A DNA stretch of 64,000 bases from Methylobacillus flagellatus (GCF_005502435.1 NZ_SCOU01000002.1:481181-545180); one strand, 5' to 3'. Shown: positions 36,401 to 46,135, counted from the stretch's first letter. Program-made: numbers and translations. The notes: a model not told the origin generated them from the sequence alone.

Positions 36401-37764
36401 TGGCCAAAGCTAAAACCGTCTACAGCTGTACCGAATGTGGTGCCCAGGCACCCAAGTGGCAGGGCCAGTGCCCAGGCTGTGCGGCATGGAATACGCTGGT
36501 GGAAACCATCGCCGAGCCGGTCTCCACTGGCCAGAACCGTTATGCCGCGCTGTCACAGACGGCGGGCTTGCAGAAGCTGGCGGAAGTGGAAGCGGCTGAA
36601 ACGCCGCGTCAGCCCACCGGCATCGCCGAATTCGACCGGGTGCTGGGCGGCGGCCTGGTGCCGGGCGGCGTGGTGCTGATCGGTGGTGATCCCGGCATAG
36701 GCAAATCCACCTTGCTGCTGCAGACGTTGTGCCATATCGGCGATCGCCAGTCGGCCATCTATGTCAGTGGCGAAGAGTCCGCCCAGCAGATCGCCATGCG
36801 TGCGCGTCGCCTCGGGCTGGACGCCAGCCCGATCCAGCTGCTGGCCGAGATCCAGCTGGAAAAGATCCTCGCCACGCTGCAAACGCACAAGCCGGATGTG
36901 GCGGTCATCGACTCTATCCAGACCATGTATTCCGAAGCGCTGCAATCCGCACCGGGCTCGGTGGCGCAAGTGCGTGAATGCTCGGCGCAACTGACACGCC
37001 TCGCCAAACAGCTTGGCATCACCGTCATTCTGGTCGGTCATGTCACCAAAGAAGGTGCACTCGCCGGGCCACGCGTGCTGGAGCACATCGTCGATACCGT
37101 GCTGTATTTCGAGGGCGATCCGAATTCCAGTTTCCGTCTGGTGCGCGCGTTCAAGAACCGCTTTGGCGCCGTCAACGAGTTGGGCGTGTTCGCCATGACC
37201 GAAAAAGGCCTGCGCGAGGTCAGTAATCCGTCGGCGCTATTCCTCTCGCATCATGCAGAACAGGTGGCGGGTTCCTGCATCACCGTGACGCAGGAGGGTA
37301 CACGTCCTTTACTGGTGGAAGTGCAGGCACTGGTCGATGAAGCGCATGCGCCCAACCCCAAGCGGCTGTGCGTGGGCCTGGAGCAGAACCGCCTGGCTAT
37401 GCTGCTGGCCGTGTTGCACCGCCACGCCGGTGTAGCCTGTTTCGATCAGGACGTGTTCGTCAATGCCGTGGGCGGTGTGCGCATCGGCGAGCCAGCGGTG
37501 GACCTGGCTGTGCTGCTCGCTATCGTCTCGTCCCTCAAGAACAAGCCTATCCCCAACAAGCTGGTGGTGTTCGGCGAAGTCGGCCTGGCCGGTGAAGTGC
37601 GTCCGGTACAGCGTGGACAGGAACGGTTGAAAGAAGCGGCCAAGCTGGGCTTCACGCATGCCATCGTGCCCAAGGGCAATGCGCCCAAGCAGGCCATCAG
37701 CGGCATGCAGGTCTATGCGGTTTCCAGACTGGAACAGGCGCTGGAGCAGTTGCGTAGTCTGTAG
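36400..37764 (+). CDS. radA: DNA repair protein RadA
   Basis: A 454-residue RecA-like branch-migration helicase. The N-terminal zinc finger is CTECGAQAPKWQGQCPGC; Walker A is GGDPGIGKSTLLLQ; KNRFGAVNELGVF is the RadA-specific motif; the C-terminus is a Lon-protease-like domain. The ATG at 36400 overlaps the alr stop codon, and an upstream in-frame extension lies inside alr and is rejected. Confidence 0.96.
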   Translation: MAKAKTVYSCTECGAQAPKWQGQCPGCAAWNTLVETIAEPVSTGQNRYAALSQTAGLQKLAEVEAAETPRQPTGIAEFDRVLGGGLVPGGVVLIGGDPGIGKSTLLLQTLCHIGDRQSAIYVSGEESAQQIAMRARRLGLDASPIQLLAEIQLEKILATLQTHKPDVAVIDSIQTMYSEALQSAPGSVAQVRECSAQLTRLAKQLGITVILVGHVTKEGALAGPRVLEHIVDTVLYFEGDPNSSFRLVRAFKNRFGAVNELGVFAMTEKGLREVSNPSALFLSHHAEQVAGSCITVTQEGTRPLLVEVQALVDEAHAPNPKRLCVGLEQNRLAMLLAVLHRHAGVACFDQDVFVNAVGGVRIGEPAVDLAVLLAIVSSLKNKPIPNKLVVFGEVGLAGEVRPVQRGQERLKEAAKLGFTHAIVPKGNAPKQAISGMQVYAVSRLEQALEQLRSL

Positions 37765-37773
37765 CCTGACTTT

Positions 37774-37824
37774 GCTTAGTGTTTGATTTTACTTGGTGTT
37801 TGATTCTACTTGGGGCTTGGTTTT
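37774..37824 (+). repeat. 17-bp tandem repeat after radA, three copies
   Basis: Three degenerate 17-bp units (GCTTAGTGTTTGATTTT, ACTTGGTGTTTGATTCT, ACTTGGGGCTTGGTTTT) begin 10 nt past the radA stop codon. Confidence 0.75.
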
Positions 37825-37899
37825 GATGGAGGCAGAGCGGTCTGCCTGTAGCGTTGGCATAGTGCCAGTTCGTTGAGGCTGGATGGTCAGAAAGAGCAC

Positions 37900-39147
37900 A
37901 TGCGTATTTTATTCATACATCAGAATTTCCCTGGCCAGTTCAAGCATCTGGCACCTGCGCTCGCTGCGCGTGGCCATCAGGTACACGCCCTCACCATGCG
38001 CGACATAAGCACGCCGCTATGGCAGGGTGTTGTTATCCAGCGCTATCAGCCGGAGCGGGGCAGTTCGGCAGAGATCCACCCCTGGCTGGTCGATCTTGAG
38101 ACCAAGCTGATCCGTGCCGAGGCATGCAGCAAGGCGGCCTATGCCATGAAAGACCAGGGCTATGCGCCCGACCTCATCATCGCGCATCCGGGCTGGGGCG
38201 AAAGCCTGTTCCTCAAGCAGGTGTGGCCAGCCGCAAAACTGATGGTGTATAGCGAGTTCTATTACCGCGCTCAGGGTGGCGATGTGAATTTCGACCCGGA
38301 ATTCTCGCTGGAAGACCGCACGCTCGATGCGCGCATGATGATCAAGAACATCAATAATGATCTCAATCTCACACAGGCGGATCTGGCCATCTCGCCTACC
38401 CACTGGCAGGCCGATTCGCATCCACCGCAATTCCGCCACAAGATCAGCGTGATCCATGACGGCATCGACACACAAAAGATCGCGCCCAATGCGGCGGTCA
38501 GCATGTCGATACGCAGTTCTATCCGTGACGAAATGATCCACCTCAACGCTCAAAGCGAAGTGGTGACTTTTGTGAACCGTAATCTGGAACCCTATCGCGG
38601 TTACCACGTGTTCATGCGCGCCTTGCCCGCACTGCTCAAGGCGCGTCCACAGGCGCGCGTGCTGATCGTGGGCGGGGACGAGGTCGGTTACGGTGCCAAA
38701 CCTCCCGAAGGTCAGCGCTGGCGTGATATTTTCTTTAACGAGATCAGGCCGCAGCTGGATCAACAGGCGCTGTCTAGGATCCATTTTCTGGGCAAGTTGC
38801 CCTATGACGACTTCATCGCGCTGCTACAGCTTTCATCGGTGCATGTGTACCTCACCTACCCGTTCGTGCTGAGCTGGAGTCTGCTGGAGGCTATGAGCGC
38901 AGGATGCAGCATCGTGGCAAGTGACACCGCACCGCTACGTGAAGTCCTGCGGCAGGACGACAATGGCGTACTGGTGGATTTCTTTGATAGCGCGGCGCTG
39001 GCCGCTAATATCGCGGCTTTGCTGGCTGATCCGGCGCGGCGCCAGCGCATGGGCCAGGCTGCGCGGAAATTTGCCCAGGCGCATTACGATCTGCGCACAG
39101 TTTGTCTGCCGCGCCAGATCGCCTTGATCGAGAGCATACAGCCTTGA
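37900..39147 (+). CDS. Glycosyltransferase, GT4-like
   Basis: A 415-residue GT-B fold enzyme. The N-terminal half (MRILFIHQNFPGQFKHLAPALAARGHQV) belongs to the GT4-type N-terminal family; the C-terminal half has VNRNLEPYRGYHVFMRALPALL and LSWSLLEAMSAGCSIVASDTAPLREVL, where the E-x7-E-like acidic pair binds the nucleotide sugar. It probably transfers a sugar during surface polysaccharide synthesis. ATG 37900 fits the family start; ATG 37873 is possible. No other polysaccharide genes adjoin it. Confidence 0.85.
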   Translation: MRILFIHQNFPGQFKHLAPALAARGHQVHALTMRDISTPLWQGVVIQRYQPERGSSAEIHPWLVDLETKLIRAEACSKAAYAMKDQGYAPDLIIAHPGWGESLFLKQVWPAAKLMVYSEFYYRAQGGDVNFDPEFSLEDRTLDARMMIKNINNDLNLTQADLAISPTHWQADSHPPQFRHKISVIHDGIDTQKIAPNAAVSMSIRSSIRDEMIHLNAQSEVVTFVNRNLEPYRGYHVFMRALPALLKARPQARVLIVGGDEVGYGAKPPEGQRWRDIFFNEIRPQLDQQALSRIHFLGKLPYDDFIALLQLSSVHVYLTYPFVLSWSLLEAMSAGCSIVASDTAPLREVLRQDDNGVLVDFFDSAALAANIAALLADPARRQRMGQAARKFAQAHYDLRTVCLPRQIALIESIQP

Positions 39148-39210
39148 AGTGGCGCTGGCCCAGTGAATGCGGCGTGCGTTAAAACGTCGATATCCGCACC
39201 GCGCAAACAT

Positions 39211-39252
39211 AAAGGGCTGCACTATTTACAGTTTTCTAGTGCAGCCCCTTTT
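39211..39252. terminator. Bidirectional terminator between glycosyltransferase and prpD
   Basis: AAAGGGCTGCACTA (39211-39224) pairs with TAGTGCAGCCCCTTT (39237-39251) with one bulge, and A/T runs on both sides serve both strands. Confidence 0.88.
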
Positions 39253-39280
39253 ATGGATACGCTTGTAGAGATAAGCGAGA

Positions 39281-40744
39281 TCAGGCCGTCACAAACAGAT
39301 CCACGAACTGATGCACTGGCGTGCTCTCCAGTTGTTGCTGGTCACTGCACAAGGCTAGGATGCGGGCTTGTTGTGCCGCGTCAAAACGGCGTGCCAGATT
39401 GACCTGGAATTTCTTGACCAGCTCGGGGATGCCCTCAGCACGTCGGCGGCGGTGCCCGATCGGGTATTCCACCGCGATGTTGTCCGAGCTGGTGCCATCC
39501 TTGAAGAAGATCTGCACGGCGTTGGCGATGGAGCGCTTTTCCGGGTCGTGATAATCGCGGCTGTATTCGGCTTTTTCCACACACACCATCTTGGCGCGCA
39601 GTGCATCCACACGCGGATCGGCAGCGACAGCGTCCTCGTAGTCGGCAGCGGTCAGCGAGCCCTTGAGCAGGCCGATGGCGGTCATGTACTGGATGCAATG
39701 GTCACGGTCTGCCGGGTTGTTGAGCGGGCCGGTCTTGTCGATGATGCGGATCGCGGATTCATGCGTGGTCAACACGATCCTGTCGATCTGCGCGATCTTG
39801 TCCAGGCTGTCGATGCGGCTGTTCACCTTGGGGTAGAGCTGCATGGCGCATTCTACCGCGGTCTGCGCATGGAACTCGGCCGGGAAGGAGATCTTGAATA
39901 GCACATGCTCCATCACATACGCGCCATACGGACGCTGGAACGTGAACGGCTTGCCCTTGAACAGCACGTCATAGAAGCCCCAGGTCTTGGCGGTGAGTGC
40001 GGAGGGGTAGCCCATCTCGCCTTTCATGACCATCAGTGCCAGGCGTACGGCACGGCTGGTGGCATCCCCGGCCGCCCAGGATTTGCGCGAGCCGGTGTTG
40101 GGGCTGTGGCGGTAGGTGCGCAGGCTTTGCCCATCCACCCAAGCGTTGGACACCGCGTCGATGATCTGCGATTTGCTGGCGCCCAGCATGCCGGCCACGA
40201 CCGCTGTGGAGGCGATCTTGACTAGCACCACATGATCCAGCCCGACGCGGTTGAAGCTGTTTTCCAGCGCCAGCACGCCCTGGATCTCGTGGGCCTTGAT
40301 CATGGCAGTGAGTACATCGCGCATGGTCAAGGGGGCTTTGCCTTCGGCGACGCGGGTGCGCGACAGCCAGTCAGCAGTGGCCAGGATGCCGCCCAGATTG
40401 TCGGAAGGATGGCCCCATTCGGCGGCCAGCCAGGTATCGTTGAAATCCAGCCAGCGTATCATCGCGCCGATATTGAACGCGCCCAGCACCGGGTCCAGTT
40501 GATAAGAGGTGCCCGGTACCTTGCTGCCGTTCGGGACGGTAGTGCCGGGCACGATGGGGCCGAGCAGCTTGGTGCAGGCCGGGTATTCCAGCGCTTCCAG
40601 CCCGCAGCCCAGCGTGTCCATCAGGCAATTGCGTGCGGTGTCGTAGGCCTCAAAACTGTTGATGACGTAGTCATGCACGTAGTTGGCGATATCGACCAGT
40701 ACCTGATCGGGCTCGGGGCGTATATTGGAAATATGGGCTGACAT
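39281..40744 (-). CDS. prpD: 2-methylcitrate dehydratase PrpD
   Basis: A 487-residue MmgE/PrpD enzyme that dehydrates 2-methylcitrate to 2-methyl-cis-aconitate without an Fe-S cluster. [33 protein letters not shown] is the PrpD signature; length matches E. coli PrpD (483). Rehydration to methylisocitrate needs an aconitase not found in the window. It is the last gene of the leftward operon, 166 nt after prpC across a structured gap. Confidence 0.94.
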   Translation of the reverse strand: MSAHISNIRPEPDQVLVDIANYVHDYVINSFEAYDTARNCLMDTLGCGLEALEYPACTKLLGPIVPGTTVPNGSKVPGTSYQLDPVLGAFNIGAMIRWLDFNDTWLAAEWGHPSDNLGGILATADWLSRTRVAEGKAPLTMRDVLTAMIKAHEIQGVLALENSFNRVGLDHVVLVKIASTAVVAGMLGASKSQIIDAVSNAWVDGQSLRTYRHSPNTGSRKSWAAGDATSRAVRLALMVMKGEMGYPSALTAKTWGFYDVLFKGKPFTFQRPYGAYVMEHVLFKISFPAEFHAQTAVECAMQLYPKVNSRIDSLDKIAQIDRIVLTTHESAIRIIDKTGPLNNPADRDHCIQYMTAIGLLKGSLTAADYEDAVAADPRVDALRAKMVCVEKAEYSRDYHDPEKRSIANAVQIFFKDGTSSDNIAVEYPIGHRRRRAEGIPELVKKFQVNLARRFDAAQQARILALCSDQQQLESTPVHQFVDLFVTA

Positions 40745-40774
40745 GGTGGCTCTCGAAAAATAAATAAAACTTGA

Positions 40775-40843
40775 TCGTCATTCCGGCGAAAGCCGGAATC
40801 CAGTTTTTGATCGTTCTGGATACCAGCTTGCGCTGGTATGACG
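40775..40843. repeat. REP-like paired inverted repeat between prpC and prpD
   Basis: CGTCATTCCGGC and GCCGGAATCCAG form one hairpin; a second, divergent copy in opposite orientation ends GGTATGACG. The layout is like a bipartite REP element (BIME). Confidence 0.75.
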
Positions 40844-40860
40844 GGTTCTAAAGGCACTGA

Positions 40861-40913
40861 CCTCGTCTGCCCAAATGGCTAAAGTGCAGACGAGGGGTGC
40901 TTGCTGCACTTTA
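40861..40913 (-). promoter_or_regulatory. Two mutually exclusive hairpins at the prpC end
   Basis: Stem 1: CCTCGTCTGC (40861-40870) with GCAGACGAGG (40886-40895). Stem 2: TAAAGTGCAG (40880-40889) with CTGCACTTTA (40904-40913, including the prpC stop). They share 40886-40889, so only one full stem can form. Possible attenuator or mRNA stabiliser before prpD. Confidence 0.5.
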
Positions 40914-42071
40914 ACTACGTTGTTCTATCGGTACATAAGGGCGTTCTTCCGGGCCTGTGTATTCGGCGTTGGGGCGGATGATCTTGTTGTCGATGCGCTG
41001 CTCGATCACGTGCGCCACCCAGCCGGTGGTGCGGCTGATCACGAAGATGGGTGTGAACATGCCGGTGGGGATGCCCATCATGTGGTAGCTGGAGGCGCTG
41101 TACCAATCCAGGTTGGGGAACATCTTCTTCTCGCGCCACATCACGGTCTCCAGTCGGTCCGAGATATCGAACAGGGTCATGTCGCCAGCATCCTGACACA
41201 GGGCACGCGAGACTTCCTTGATGGCCACGTTGCGCGGGTCGGCAATGGTGTACACCGGGTGACCGAAGCCGATGATGATCTCCTTGCTGGCGATGCGGCG
41301 CACGATGTCCGCTTCCGCTTCATCTGGCGTCTTGTAGCGTTCGATGATCTCCATGGCGGCTTCGTTGGCGCCGCCATGCTTGGGGCCGCGCAGGGCCCCG
41401 ATGGCGCCGGTGATGCAGGAATACATATCGGACAAGGTGCCGGCCACCACGCGCGCGGTGAAGGTGGAGGCATTGAACTCATGCTCGGCGTACAGCACCA
41501 GCGAGGTGTTCATGGCGCGGATGTGCAACTCGGACGGCTTCTTGCCATGCAGCATGTGCAGAAAATGCGCAGCGATGGAGTCGTCGTCGGTTTCCACGTC
41601 GATGCGCTTGCCATGGTGGCTGTACTGGTACCAGTACACCAGGATGGAGCCGAAGCAGGCGATCAAGCGGTCGCCCAGGTCACGCGCCGCCTGGATGTTG
41701 CGGTCTGCCGCTTCCGGTTGCAGCGTGCCCAGCATGGAGCAGCCGGTGCGCATCACGTCCATGGGGTGAGCGCTGGCGGGGATCTGTTCCAGCACGGTCT
41801 TGAGAGCATCGGGCAGGCCACGCAGGGTCTTTAATCGGGCGTGGTAGGCCGTCAATTGTGGCTGGGTAGGCAGTTCACCGTGCATCAGCAGGTAAGCCAC
41901 TTCCTCGAAGGTGGCATGGTTGGCCAGCTCCAGGATGTCATAACCACGGTAGTGCAGGTCATTGCCGCTATGGCCCACGGTGCAGATGGCCGTGGTGCCT
42001 GCAGCCACGCCAGCCAGCGCGACGCCTTTCTTTTTCCTGGGTTCTATTCCTGCATTGGACACGGTGTTCAT
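40911..42071 (-). CDS. prpC: 2-methylcitrate synthase PrpC
   Basis: A 386-residue citrate-synthase-fold enzyme condensing propionyl-CoA with oxaloacetate. Short type II length, [15 protein letters not shown] near the start, and the catalytic histidines in [12 protein letters not shown] and [15 protein letters not shown]. Assignment to PrpC rather than GltA rests on length and its place between prpB and prpD. GAGGAG is the ribosome binding site; it follows prpB by 53 nt. Confidence 0.94.
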   Translation of the reverse strand: MNTVSNAGIEPRKKKGVALAGVAAGTTAICTVGHSGNDLHYRGYDILELANHATFEEVAYLLMHGELPTQPQLTAYHARLKTLRGLPDALKTVLEQIPASAHPMDVMRTGCSMLGTLQPEAADRNIQAARDLGDRLIACFGSILVYWYQYSHHGKRIDVETDDDSIAAHFLHMLHGKKPSELHIRAMNTSLVLYAEHEFNASTFTARVVAGTLSDMYSCITGAIGALRGPKHGGANEAAMEIIERYKTPDEAEADIVRRIASKEIIIGFGHPVYTIADPRNVAIKEVSRALCQDAGDMTLFDISDRLETVMWREKKMFPNLDWYSASSYHMMGIPTGMFTPIFVISRTTGWVAHVIEQRIDNKIIRPNAEYTGPEERPYVPIEQRS

Positions 42072-42089
42072 GTGCGGCTCCTCATTCGG

Positions 42090-42134
42090 TTATCAGCTGC
42101 TGCGCTTATCAGCTGCTGCGCTTATCAGCTGTTG
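42090..42134 (-). repeat. 16-bp tandem repeat over the prpB stop codon
   Basis: TTATCAGCTGCTGCGC (plus-strand sense) occurs twice, then a partial third copy that includes the last codons and stop of prpB. Confidence 0.85.
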
Positions 42135-43015
42135 TCCTGTTGCGCGAACAGCTGGTCCAGCTTTTCTTCGAAAGCGTGGTAATCCAGATACTTGTACAGA
42201 TCGGCACGCGTCTGCATCAGCTCCACCACATTCTTTTGCGTGCCGTCCCTGCGCACGTTGCGGTATACCTGCAGCGCGGCCTGGTTCATGGCACGGAATG
42301 CTGACAGCGGGTACAGCACCATGCTCACGTCCACGCTGGCCAGTTCGTTCACGGTGAACAGCGGCGTGGCACCGAACTCGGTGATGTTGGCCAGGATGGG
42401 CACCTTCACCGCCTGGGCGAACTGCTTGTACATCTGCAGGCTGGTGATGGCTTCCGGGAAGATCATGTCGGCACCGGCTTCCACACAGGCTGAGGCGCGG
42501 TCGATGGCGGATTGCAGACCTTCCACGGCCAATGCATCGGTGCGTGCCATGATGACGAAATCCGGGTCTGTCCTGGCGTCCACGGCCGCCTTGATGCGGT
42601 CCACCATCTCGGCTTGCGTGACGATAGCCTTGTTGGGGCGATGGCCGCAGCGCTTGGCTTGCACCTGGTCCTCGATATGCACCGCCGCAGCGCCCGCCTT
42701 GATCACCGCCTTGATGCTGCGTGCGATGTTGAACGCGCCGCCAAAACCGGTATCGATATCGACCAGCAGCGGCGTGTCGACATTGTCGGTGATGCGGCGC
42801 ACGTCGATGAGCACGTCTTCCAGCGTGGAGATACCCAGGTCAGGCAGGCCCAGCGAGCCGGCCGCGACACCCCCCCCGGACAGGTAGATGGCCTTGAAGC
42901 CGCTCTGCGTGGCAAGGCGTGCATGGTAGGCATTGATGGCGCCTATGATCTGCAGCGGCTTTTCGGCCGCCAGCGCAGCCCGGAAGCGTGCGCCTGCGGA
43001 ATGGAGTTGGGTCAT
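42125..43015 (-). CDS. prpB: Methylisocitrate lyase PrpB
   Basis: A 296-residue member of the isocitrate lyase/PEP mutase family that cleaves 2-methylisocitrate to pyruvate and succinate. The active-site loop KRCGHRPNK is the PrpB form (isocitrate lyase has KKCGH), with DIDTGFGG and IMARTDA for Mg2+ and substrate. It starts 9 nt after the preceding lyase gene. Confidence 0.95.
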   Translation of the reverse strand: MTQLHSAGARFRAALAAEKPLQIIGAINAYHARLATQSGFKAIYLSGGGVAAGSLGLPDLGISTLEDVLIDVRRITDNVDTPLLVDIDTGFGGAFNIARSIKAVIKAGAAAVHIEDQVQAKRCGHRPNKAIVTQAEMVDRIKAAVDARTDPDFVIMARTDALAVEGLQSAIDRASACVEAGADMIFPEAITSLQMYKQFAQAVKVPILANITEFGATPLFTVNELASVDVSMVLYPLSAFRAMNQAALQVYRNVRRDGTQKNVVELMQTRADLYKYLDYHAFEEKLDQLFAQQDNS

Positions 43016-43024
43016 GACGGGTCC

Positions 43025-44011
43025 TTAACTAAAAAAAGCAGCGACTGCGTTGGCCGGGATATCAACCTTGGTCAGCCTGGCTTTTTGCAGCACTTCCCAG
43101 AAATAGCGGTAGGTGGCGCGGTCGTGCAGCTCGCCTGCGTACTGGATAGGCCCCCATTCCACGGCTTGTGCGGTGAGCAGGATGTTGGCGGCGTCTTCCA
43201 CCTCGCTGTAATCCGGCTTCATGGCGTCGACGATGGCCTGGATCTGGGTCGGGTAGATGCTCCACATGCGCAGGAAGCCGAATTCATTACGGGCACGGCT
43301 GGCGTCACTGAAGGTGGTCTCTACGTTCTTGAGGTCCAGCGTGACGTTGTGTGCAGGCACCACACCGTGCGCCAGTGCGGCGGCCACCACTTCGGCCTTG
43401 GCGCGCGCCAGCAGACGGTGTTCGAATTGGCCCGGGCTGCGCATGGCCGCAGCCGGGATGGCACCGTGGTGGCCACTGACGAAATCCATCAGACCAAAGT
43501 CCAGTACCTGCAGCCAGGGCAGGGCGGCGATCTCGTGCACTTCATGCAGCGCACCGTGCGTCTCCACCAGCACATGTACCGGGATCTGGCGCTTGATGCC
43601 GTGCTGGGCCGCCACCTTCTGGATGTAGGCGATCATCTCTGCGGCCTGGGCGGCACGTGTGCATTTGGGGATGGTCAGGTAAGCCAGTTGTGCGCCAGCA
43701 CCGCCCACCAGAATGTCGATGTCCTGCTTCCAGGCCGGGTGGGTGTAATCGTGGATACGCGCGCCGGCCATGTGGTGCTTGTTGGCGGCCGAAGTGAGCA
43801 CGCGAACGATCATCTCGGCGTGTTCGCGCTCTTGGCCCGCGGCTGCACCGTCTTCACAGTCACAGGTGATATCGAAGATGGGCCCCAGGCTGTCCTGCAG
43901 TTGCAGGGCTTTTAGAATGAGTTTTTCGCTGCCGGCGAAATGCTCGCAGGACGGGATCACGGGGAACGGTTGTTCACCGACGAACAGGGCATCTTGTGGA
44001 TGGGTGGCCAT
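43025..44011 (-). CDS. HpcH/HpaI (CitE-like) aldolase/lyase
   Basis: A 328-residue TIM-barrel protein of the citrate-lyase beta/malyl-CoA lyase superfamily. CDCEDGAAAGQE is the DLED-type motif, HVLVETHGAL carries the metal-binding Glu, and LDFGLMDFVSG the Asp region. It is somewhat longer than ordinary CitE. Candidate reactions: cleavage of malyl-CoA, beta-methylmalyl-CoA or citramalyl-CoA. It lies 8 nt after maoC and 9 nt before prpB, so a role feeding propionyl-CoA into the cycle is likely. Confidence 0.82.
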   Translation of the reverse strand: MATHPQDALFVGEQPFPVIPSCEHFAGSEKLILKALQLQDSLGPIFDITCDCEDGAAAGQEREHAEMIVRVLTSAANKHHMAGARIHDYTHPAWKQDIDILVGGAGAQLAYLTIPKCTRAAQAAEMIAYIQKVAAQHGIKRQIPVHVLVETHGALHEVHEIAALPWLQVLDFGLMDFVSGHHGAIPAAAMRSPGQFEHRLLARAKAEVVAAALAHGVVPAHNVTLDLKNVETTFSDASRARNEFGFLRMWSIYPTQIQAIVDAMKPDYSEVEDAANILLTAQAVEWGPIQYAGELHDRATYRYFWEVLQKARLTKVDIPANAVAAFFS

Positions 44012-44019
44012 CTGGGTTC

Positions 44020-45093
44020 CTATCTTCTTGGCATCAAAACGGTGTAATCGAGGTCGAGCACGACTTGCGGGTGGTAGCCGGACTTGCCGTTCTGCTCAAC
44101 ACGCAGGCTGTCGAACTGATCGGCAGGCAGGTTGCGCAGCCCGATCAGGCGCAGGCGCAGGGCGCCCAGGTCGTGATGGCCAGGCAGCTCCCATTTTTCC
44201 AGCACCTCGGTGACGGCGTAGAAGGTGTCGCCACCAAAGCTCGGGTTGCTGTGCGTGCCGGCATTGATAGCGGCGATGGAGATCACGTTTTCCAGGCCGT
44301 CGTAACTCAGCGCACGGCATACCGAGATCACATGGCCGCCATACATCAGGCGGCGCTTGAACGGGGAATCCTGCATCATCAGCGCATCGAAATGCAGACG
44401 GGCATTGTTCTGGTAGAGCTTGGTGGCTAGCGTGTGGTCTGCCTCCTCCACGGTCATGCCCGCCGGATGGGCGATGCGCTCGCCAACCAGATAATCGTTC
44501 CACAGCCGAGCACTGCCGGTGACCTGTGCATCCAGTTGCGCTGCGCGCAGAAAACGCGGCACGGCCAGGTTGGCACGCACCACCACTTCGGGCAGTGTCG
44601 GGATCACGGTTTCGGGAGCAGGCGCCTGCAGATCGTGCTTGTGCACCATCACCCAGCGCACCCAGCTCAGCACCACTTCGCTATGCTGATTGCGGCTTTC
44701 CGAGCGCACATACACCACGCCGGATCTACCGTTGGAATTCTGCTTGAGGCCGATCACGGTGGAGGCGGTGCTAAGCGTGTCACCCACATACACCGGGCGC
44801 AGGAAACGCACATCCGCATAGCCTAGGTTGGCGACTGCATTGACGGAGATATCCGGCACGGTCTTGGCAAAGGCGATGTGGAAGGCCAGCAGGTCGTCCA
44901 CGGGCTTGCTCGGGTAGCCCAGGTCCTGCGCTACCGGCGTTGCACAATGCACGGGTTGCCTTGCCCCGGTGAGCGCGATATACAGCGCGCACTCACCATC
45001 GGTGATGGTGCGCGGCGTGGCATGCTCGATATGCTGGCCCAGCCAGAAATCCTCGAAGAAATTGCCGGCCGGACGTGGCGTGGGCTTAGTCAT
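44020..45093 (-). CDS. MaoC family hydratase, mesaconyl-CoA hydratase-like
   Basis: A 357-residue protein with two hot-dog halves (N-terminal FFEDFWLGQHIEHATPRTITDGECALYIALTG; C-terminal ARLHFDALMMQDSPFKRRLMYGGHVISVCRALSYDGL). Size and architecture match Mch, which interconverts mesaconyl-CoA and beta-methylmalyl-CoA. ATG 45093 has a strong GGAGGA site and overlaps the upstream citE by 8 nt; an extension to 45123 is unlikely. Tight coupling to two CitE-like lyases supports hydratase plus lyase acting on a C5 acyl-CoA. Confidence 0.83.
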   Translation of the reverse strand: MTKPTPRPAGNFFEDFWLGQHIEHATPRTITDGECALYIALTGARQPVHCATPVAQDLGYPSKPVDDLLAFHIAFAKTVPDISVNAVANLGYADVRFLRPVYVGDTLSTASTVIGLKQNSNGRSGVVYVRSESRNQHSEVVLSWVRWVMVHKHDLQAPAPETVIPTLPEVVVRANLAVPRFLRAAQLDAQVTGSARLWNDYLVGERIAHPAGMTVEEADHTLATKLYQNNARLHFDALMMQDSPFKRRLMYGGHVISVCRALSYDGLENVISIAAINAGTHSNPSFGGDTFYAVTEVLEKWELPGHHDLGALRLRLIGLRNLPADQFDSLRVEQNGKSGYHPQVVLDLDYTVLMPRR

Positions 45094-45967
45094 AGCCTTC
45101 CTCCAGGGTGGTGATGGTGGCACTCAGCTCCAGCAGTTGCTGGGCTGCGGCCACATGGTGGTGTTCGACCAGTTTGCCATCCACGACGACGGTGCCACGC
45201 CCGGCCGCATTGGCCTGGGCCAGCGCTTCGATGATGGTCTGGGCATGCTTGATCTCGGTCGGGCGCGGCGTGTAAGCGTCGTTGCTGTAATCCAGTTGTG
45301 AGGGGTGTACCAGCGTTTTGCCATCAAAACCGAGGTCGCGGCCCAGGCGGCAGGAATATTCAAAGGTCTGCATGTCGTTGAGGTCATTGGTGATGCCATC
45401 CACCACGGCGCGGCCGTAAGCGCGTGCCGCGAGGATCACCAGCGACAGGCTGGTGACCAGCGCGATGCGCTCATGGGTCTTGCGGGCACGCAGTTGCGAC
45501 ATCAGGTCCGAGGTGGCGATCACCATGCAGGCGATGCGGTCCGAGGCGCTGGCGATCTCCTTGGCGTTCAGCACGGCTAGCGGGCTTTCTATCATCACCA
45601 TGATGGGCGTGGTGGTGTTGCCCGCCGCATTCAGTGCATCGATGGCATTCAGCACATCTTCACGCGTTTCCACATTGGGGAACAGGATGGCGTCCGCGCC
45701 TATATTGGCCACTGCCTTGATGTCGTCCTGACCCCAGGGGGAGTCGAAGTCGTTGACGCGCACCACCACTTCGCGTGGGCCATAGCCACCTTGCTTGACT
45801 GCCTCGACCACGTTGAGGCGCGACTGCACCTTGGCCTCCACCAGGATAGGGTCACCCAGATCAAGAATGACCGAATCCACGCGCAGCGAGCGCGCCTTGT
45901 TCAGATAGCGCAGGTTGCAGCCCGGTACATACAGCATGGAGCGTCGTGGTCGTGCGTAGTTATTCAT
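45086..45967 (-). CDS. CitE-like CoA ester lyase
   Basis: A 293-residue member of the citrate lyase beta/malyl-CoA lyase family: RRSMLYVPGCNLRYLNKA start, MVMIESPLAVLNAKEIA with the metal-binding Glu, and LGFDGKTLVHPSQL near the C-terminus. The motif normally LDLEDAV reads LDLGDPI here (Gly38), an unusual change that could alter activity. First gene of the leftward operon, below a strong promoter and the shared 22-bp element. Likely substrates are citramalyl-CoA or beta-methylmalyl-CoA. Confidence 0.85.
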   Translation of the reverse strand: MNNYARPRRSMLYVPGCNLRYLNKARSLRVDSVILDLGDPILVEAKVQSRLNVVEAVKQGGYGPREVVVRVNDFDSPWGQDDIKAVANIGADAILFPNVETREDVLNAIDALNAAGNTTTPIMVMIESPLAVLNAKEIASASDRIACMVIATSDLMSQLRARKTHERIALVTSLSLVILAARAYGRAVVDGITNDLNDMQTFEYSCRLGRDLGFDGKTLVHPSQLDYSNDAYTPRPTEIKHAQTIIEALAQANAAGRGTVVVDGKLVEHHHVAAAQQLLELSATITTLEEGYD

Positions 45968-46080
45968 CCAGATGGCCTTGTATTGTCAGCGATGTTGTAT
46001 AGGCAGGCACCATGAGGTTGCCATATTCACATGCTGATAGGGTGTCTATCGTTTGGCAATACCGATCTTTATGCAAACCG

Positions 46081-46110
46081 ATTCTATCGGCTGCTGTTCA
46101 TGAGTGTCAA
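46081..46110 (-). promoter_or_regulatory. Sigma-70 promoter of the citE-maoC-prpBCD operon
   Basis: On the minus strand: perfect TTGACA -35 (46110-46105), 18-bp spacer, TAGAAT -10 (46086-46081). The leader is about 105-110 nt. Confidence 0.82.
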
Positions 46111-46113
46111 TCA

Positions 46114-46135
46114 ATATCTTATGTCTTATATAAGA
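46114..46135 (-). promoter_or_regulatory. Shared 22-bp element (probable GntR operator), copy 1
   Basis: Contains the 12-bp perfect palindrome TCTTATATAAGA (46124-46135) plus an extra half-site TCTTAT 7 bp before it. 21 of 22 positions match the copy at 52775-52796. It ends 3 bp from the -35 box of the leftward promoter. Confidence 0.75.
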
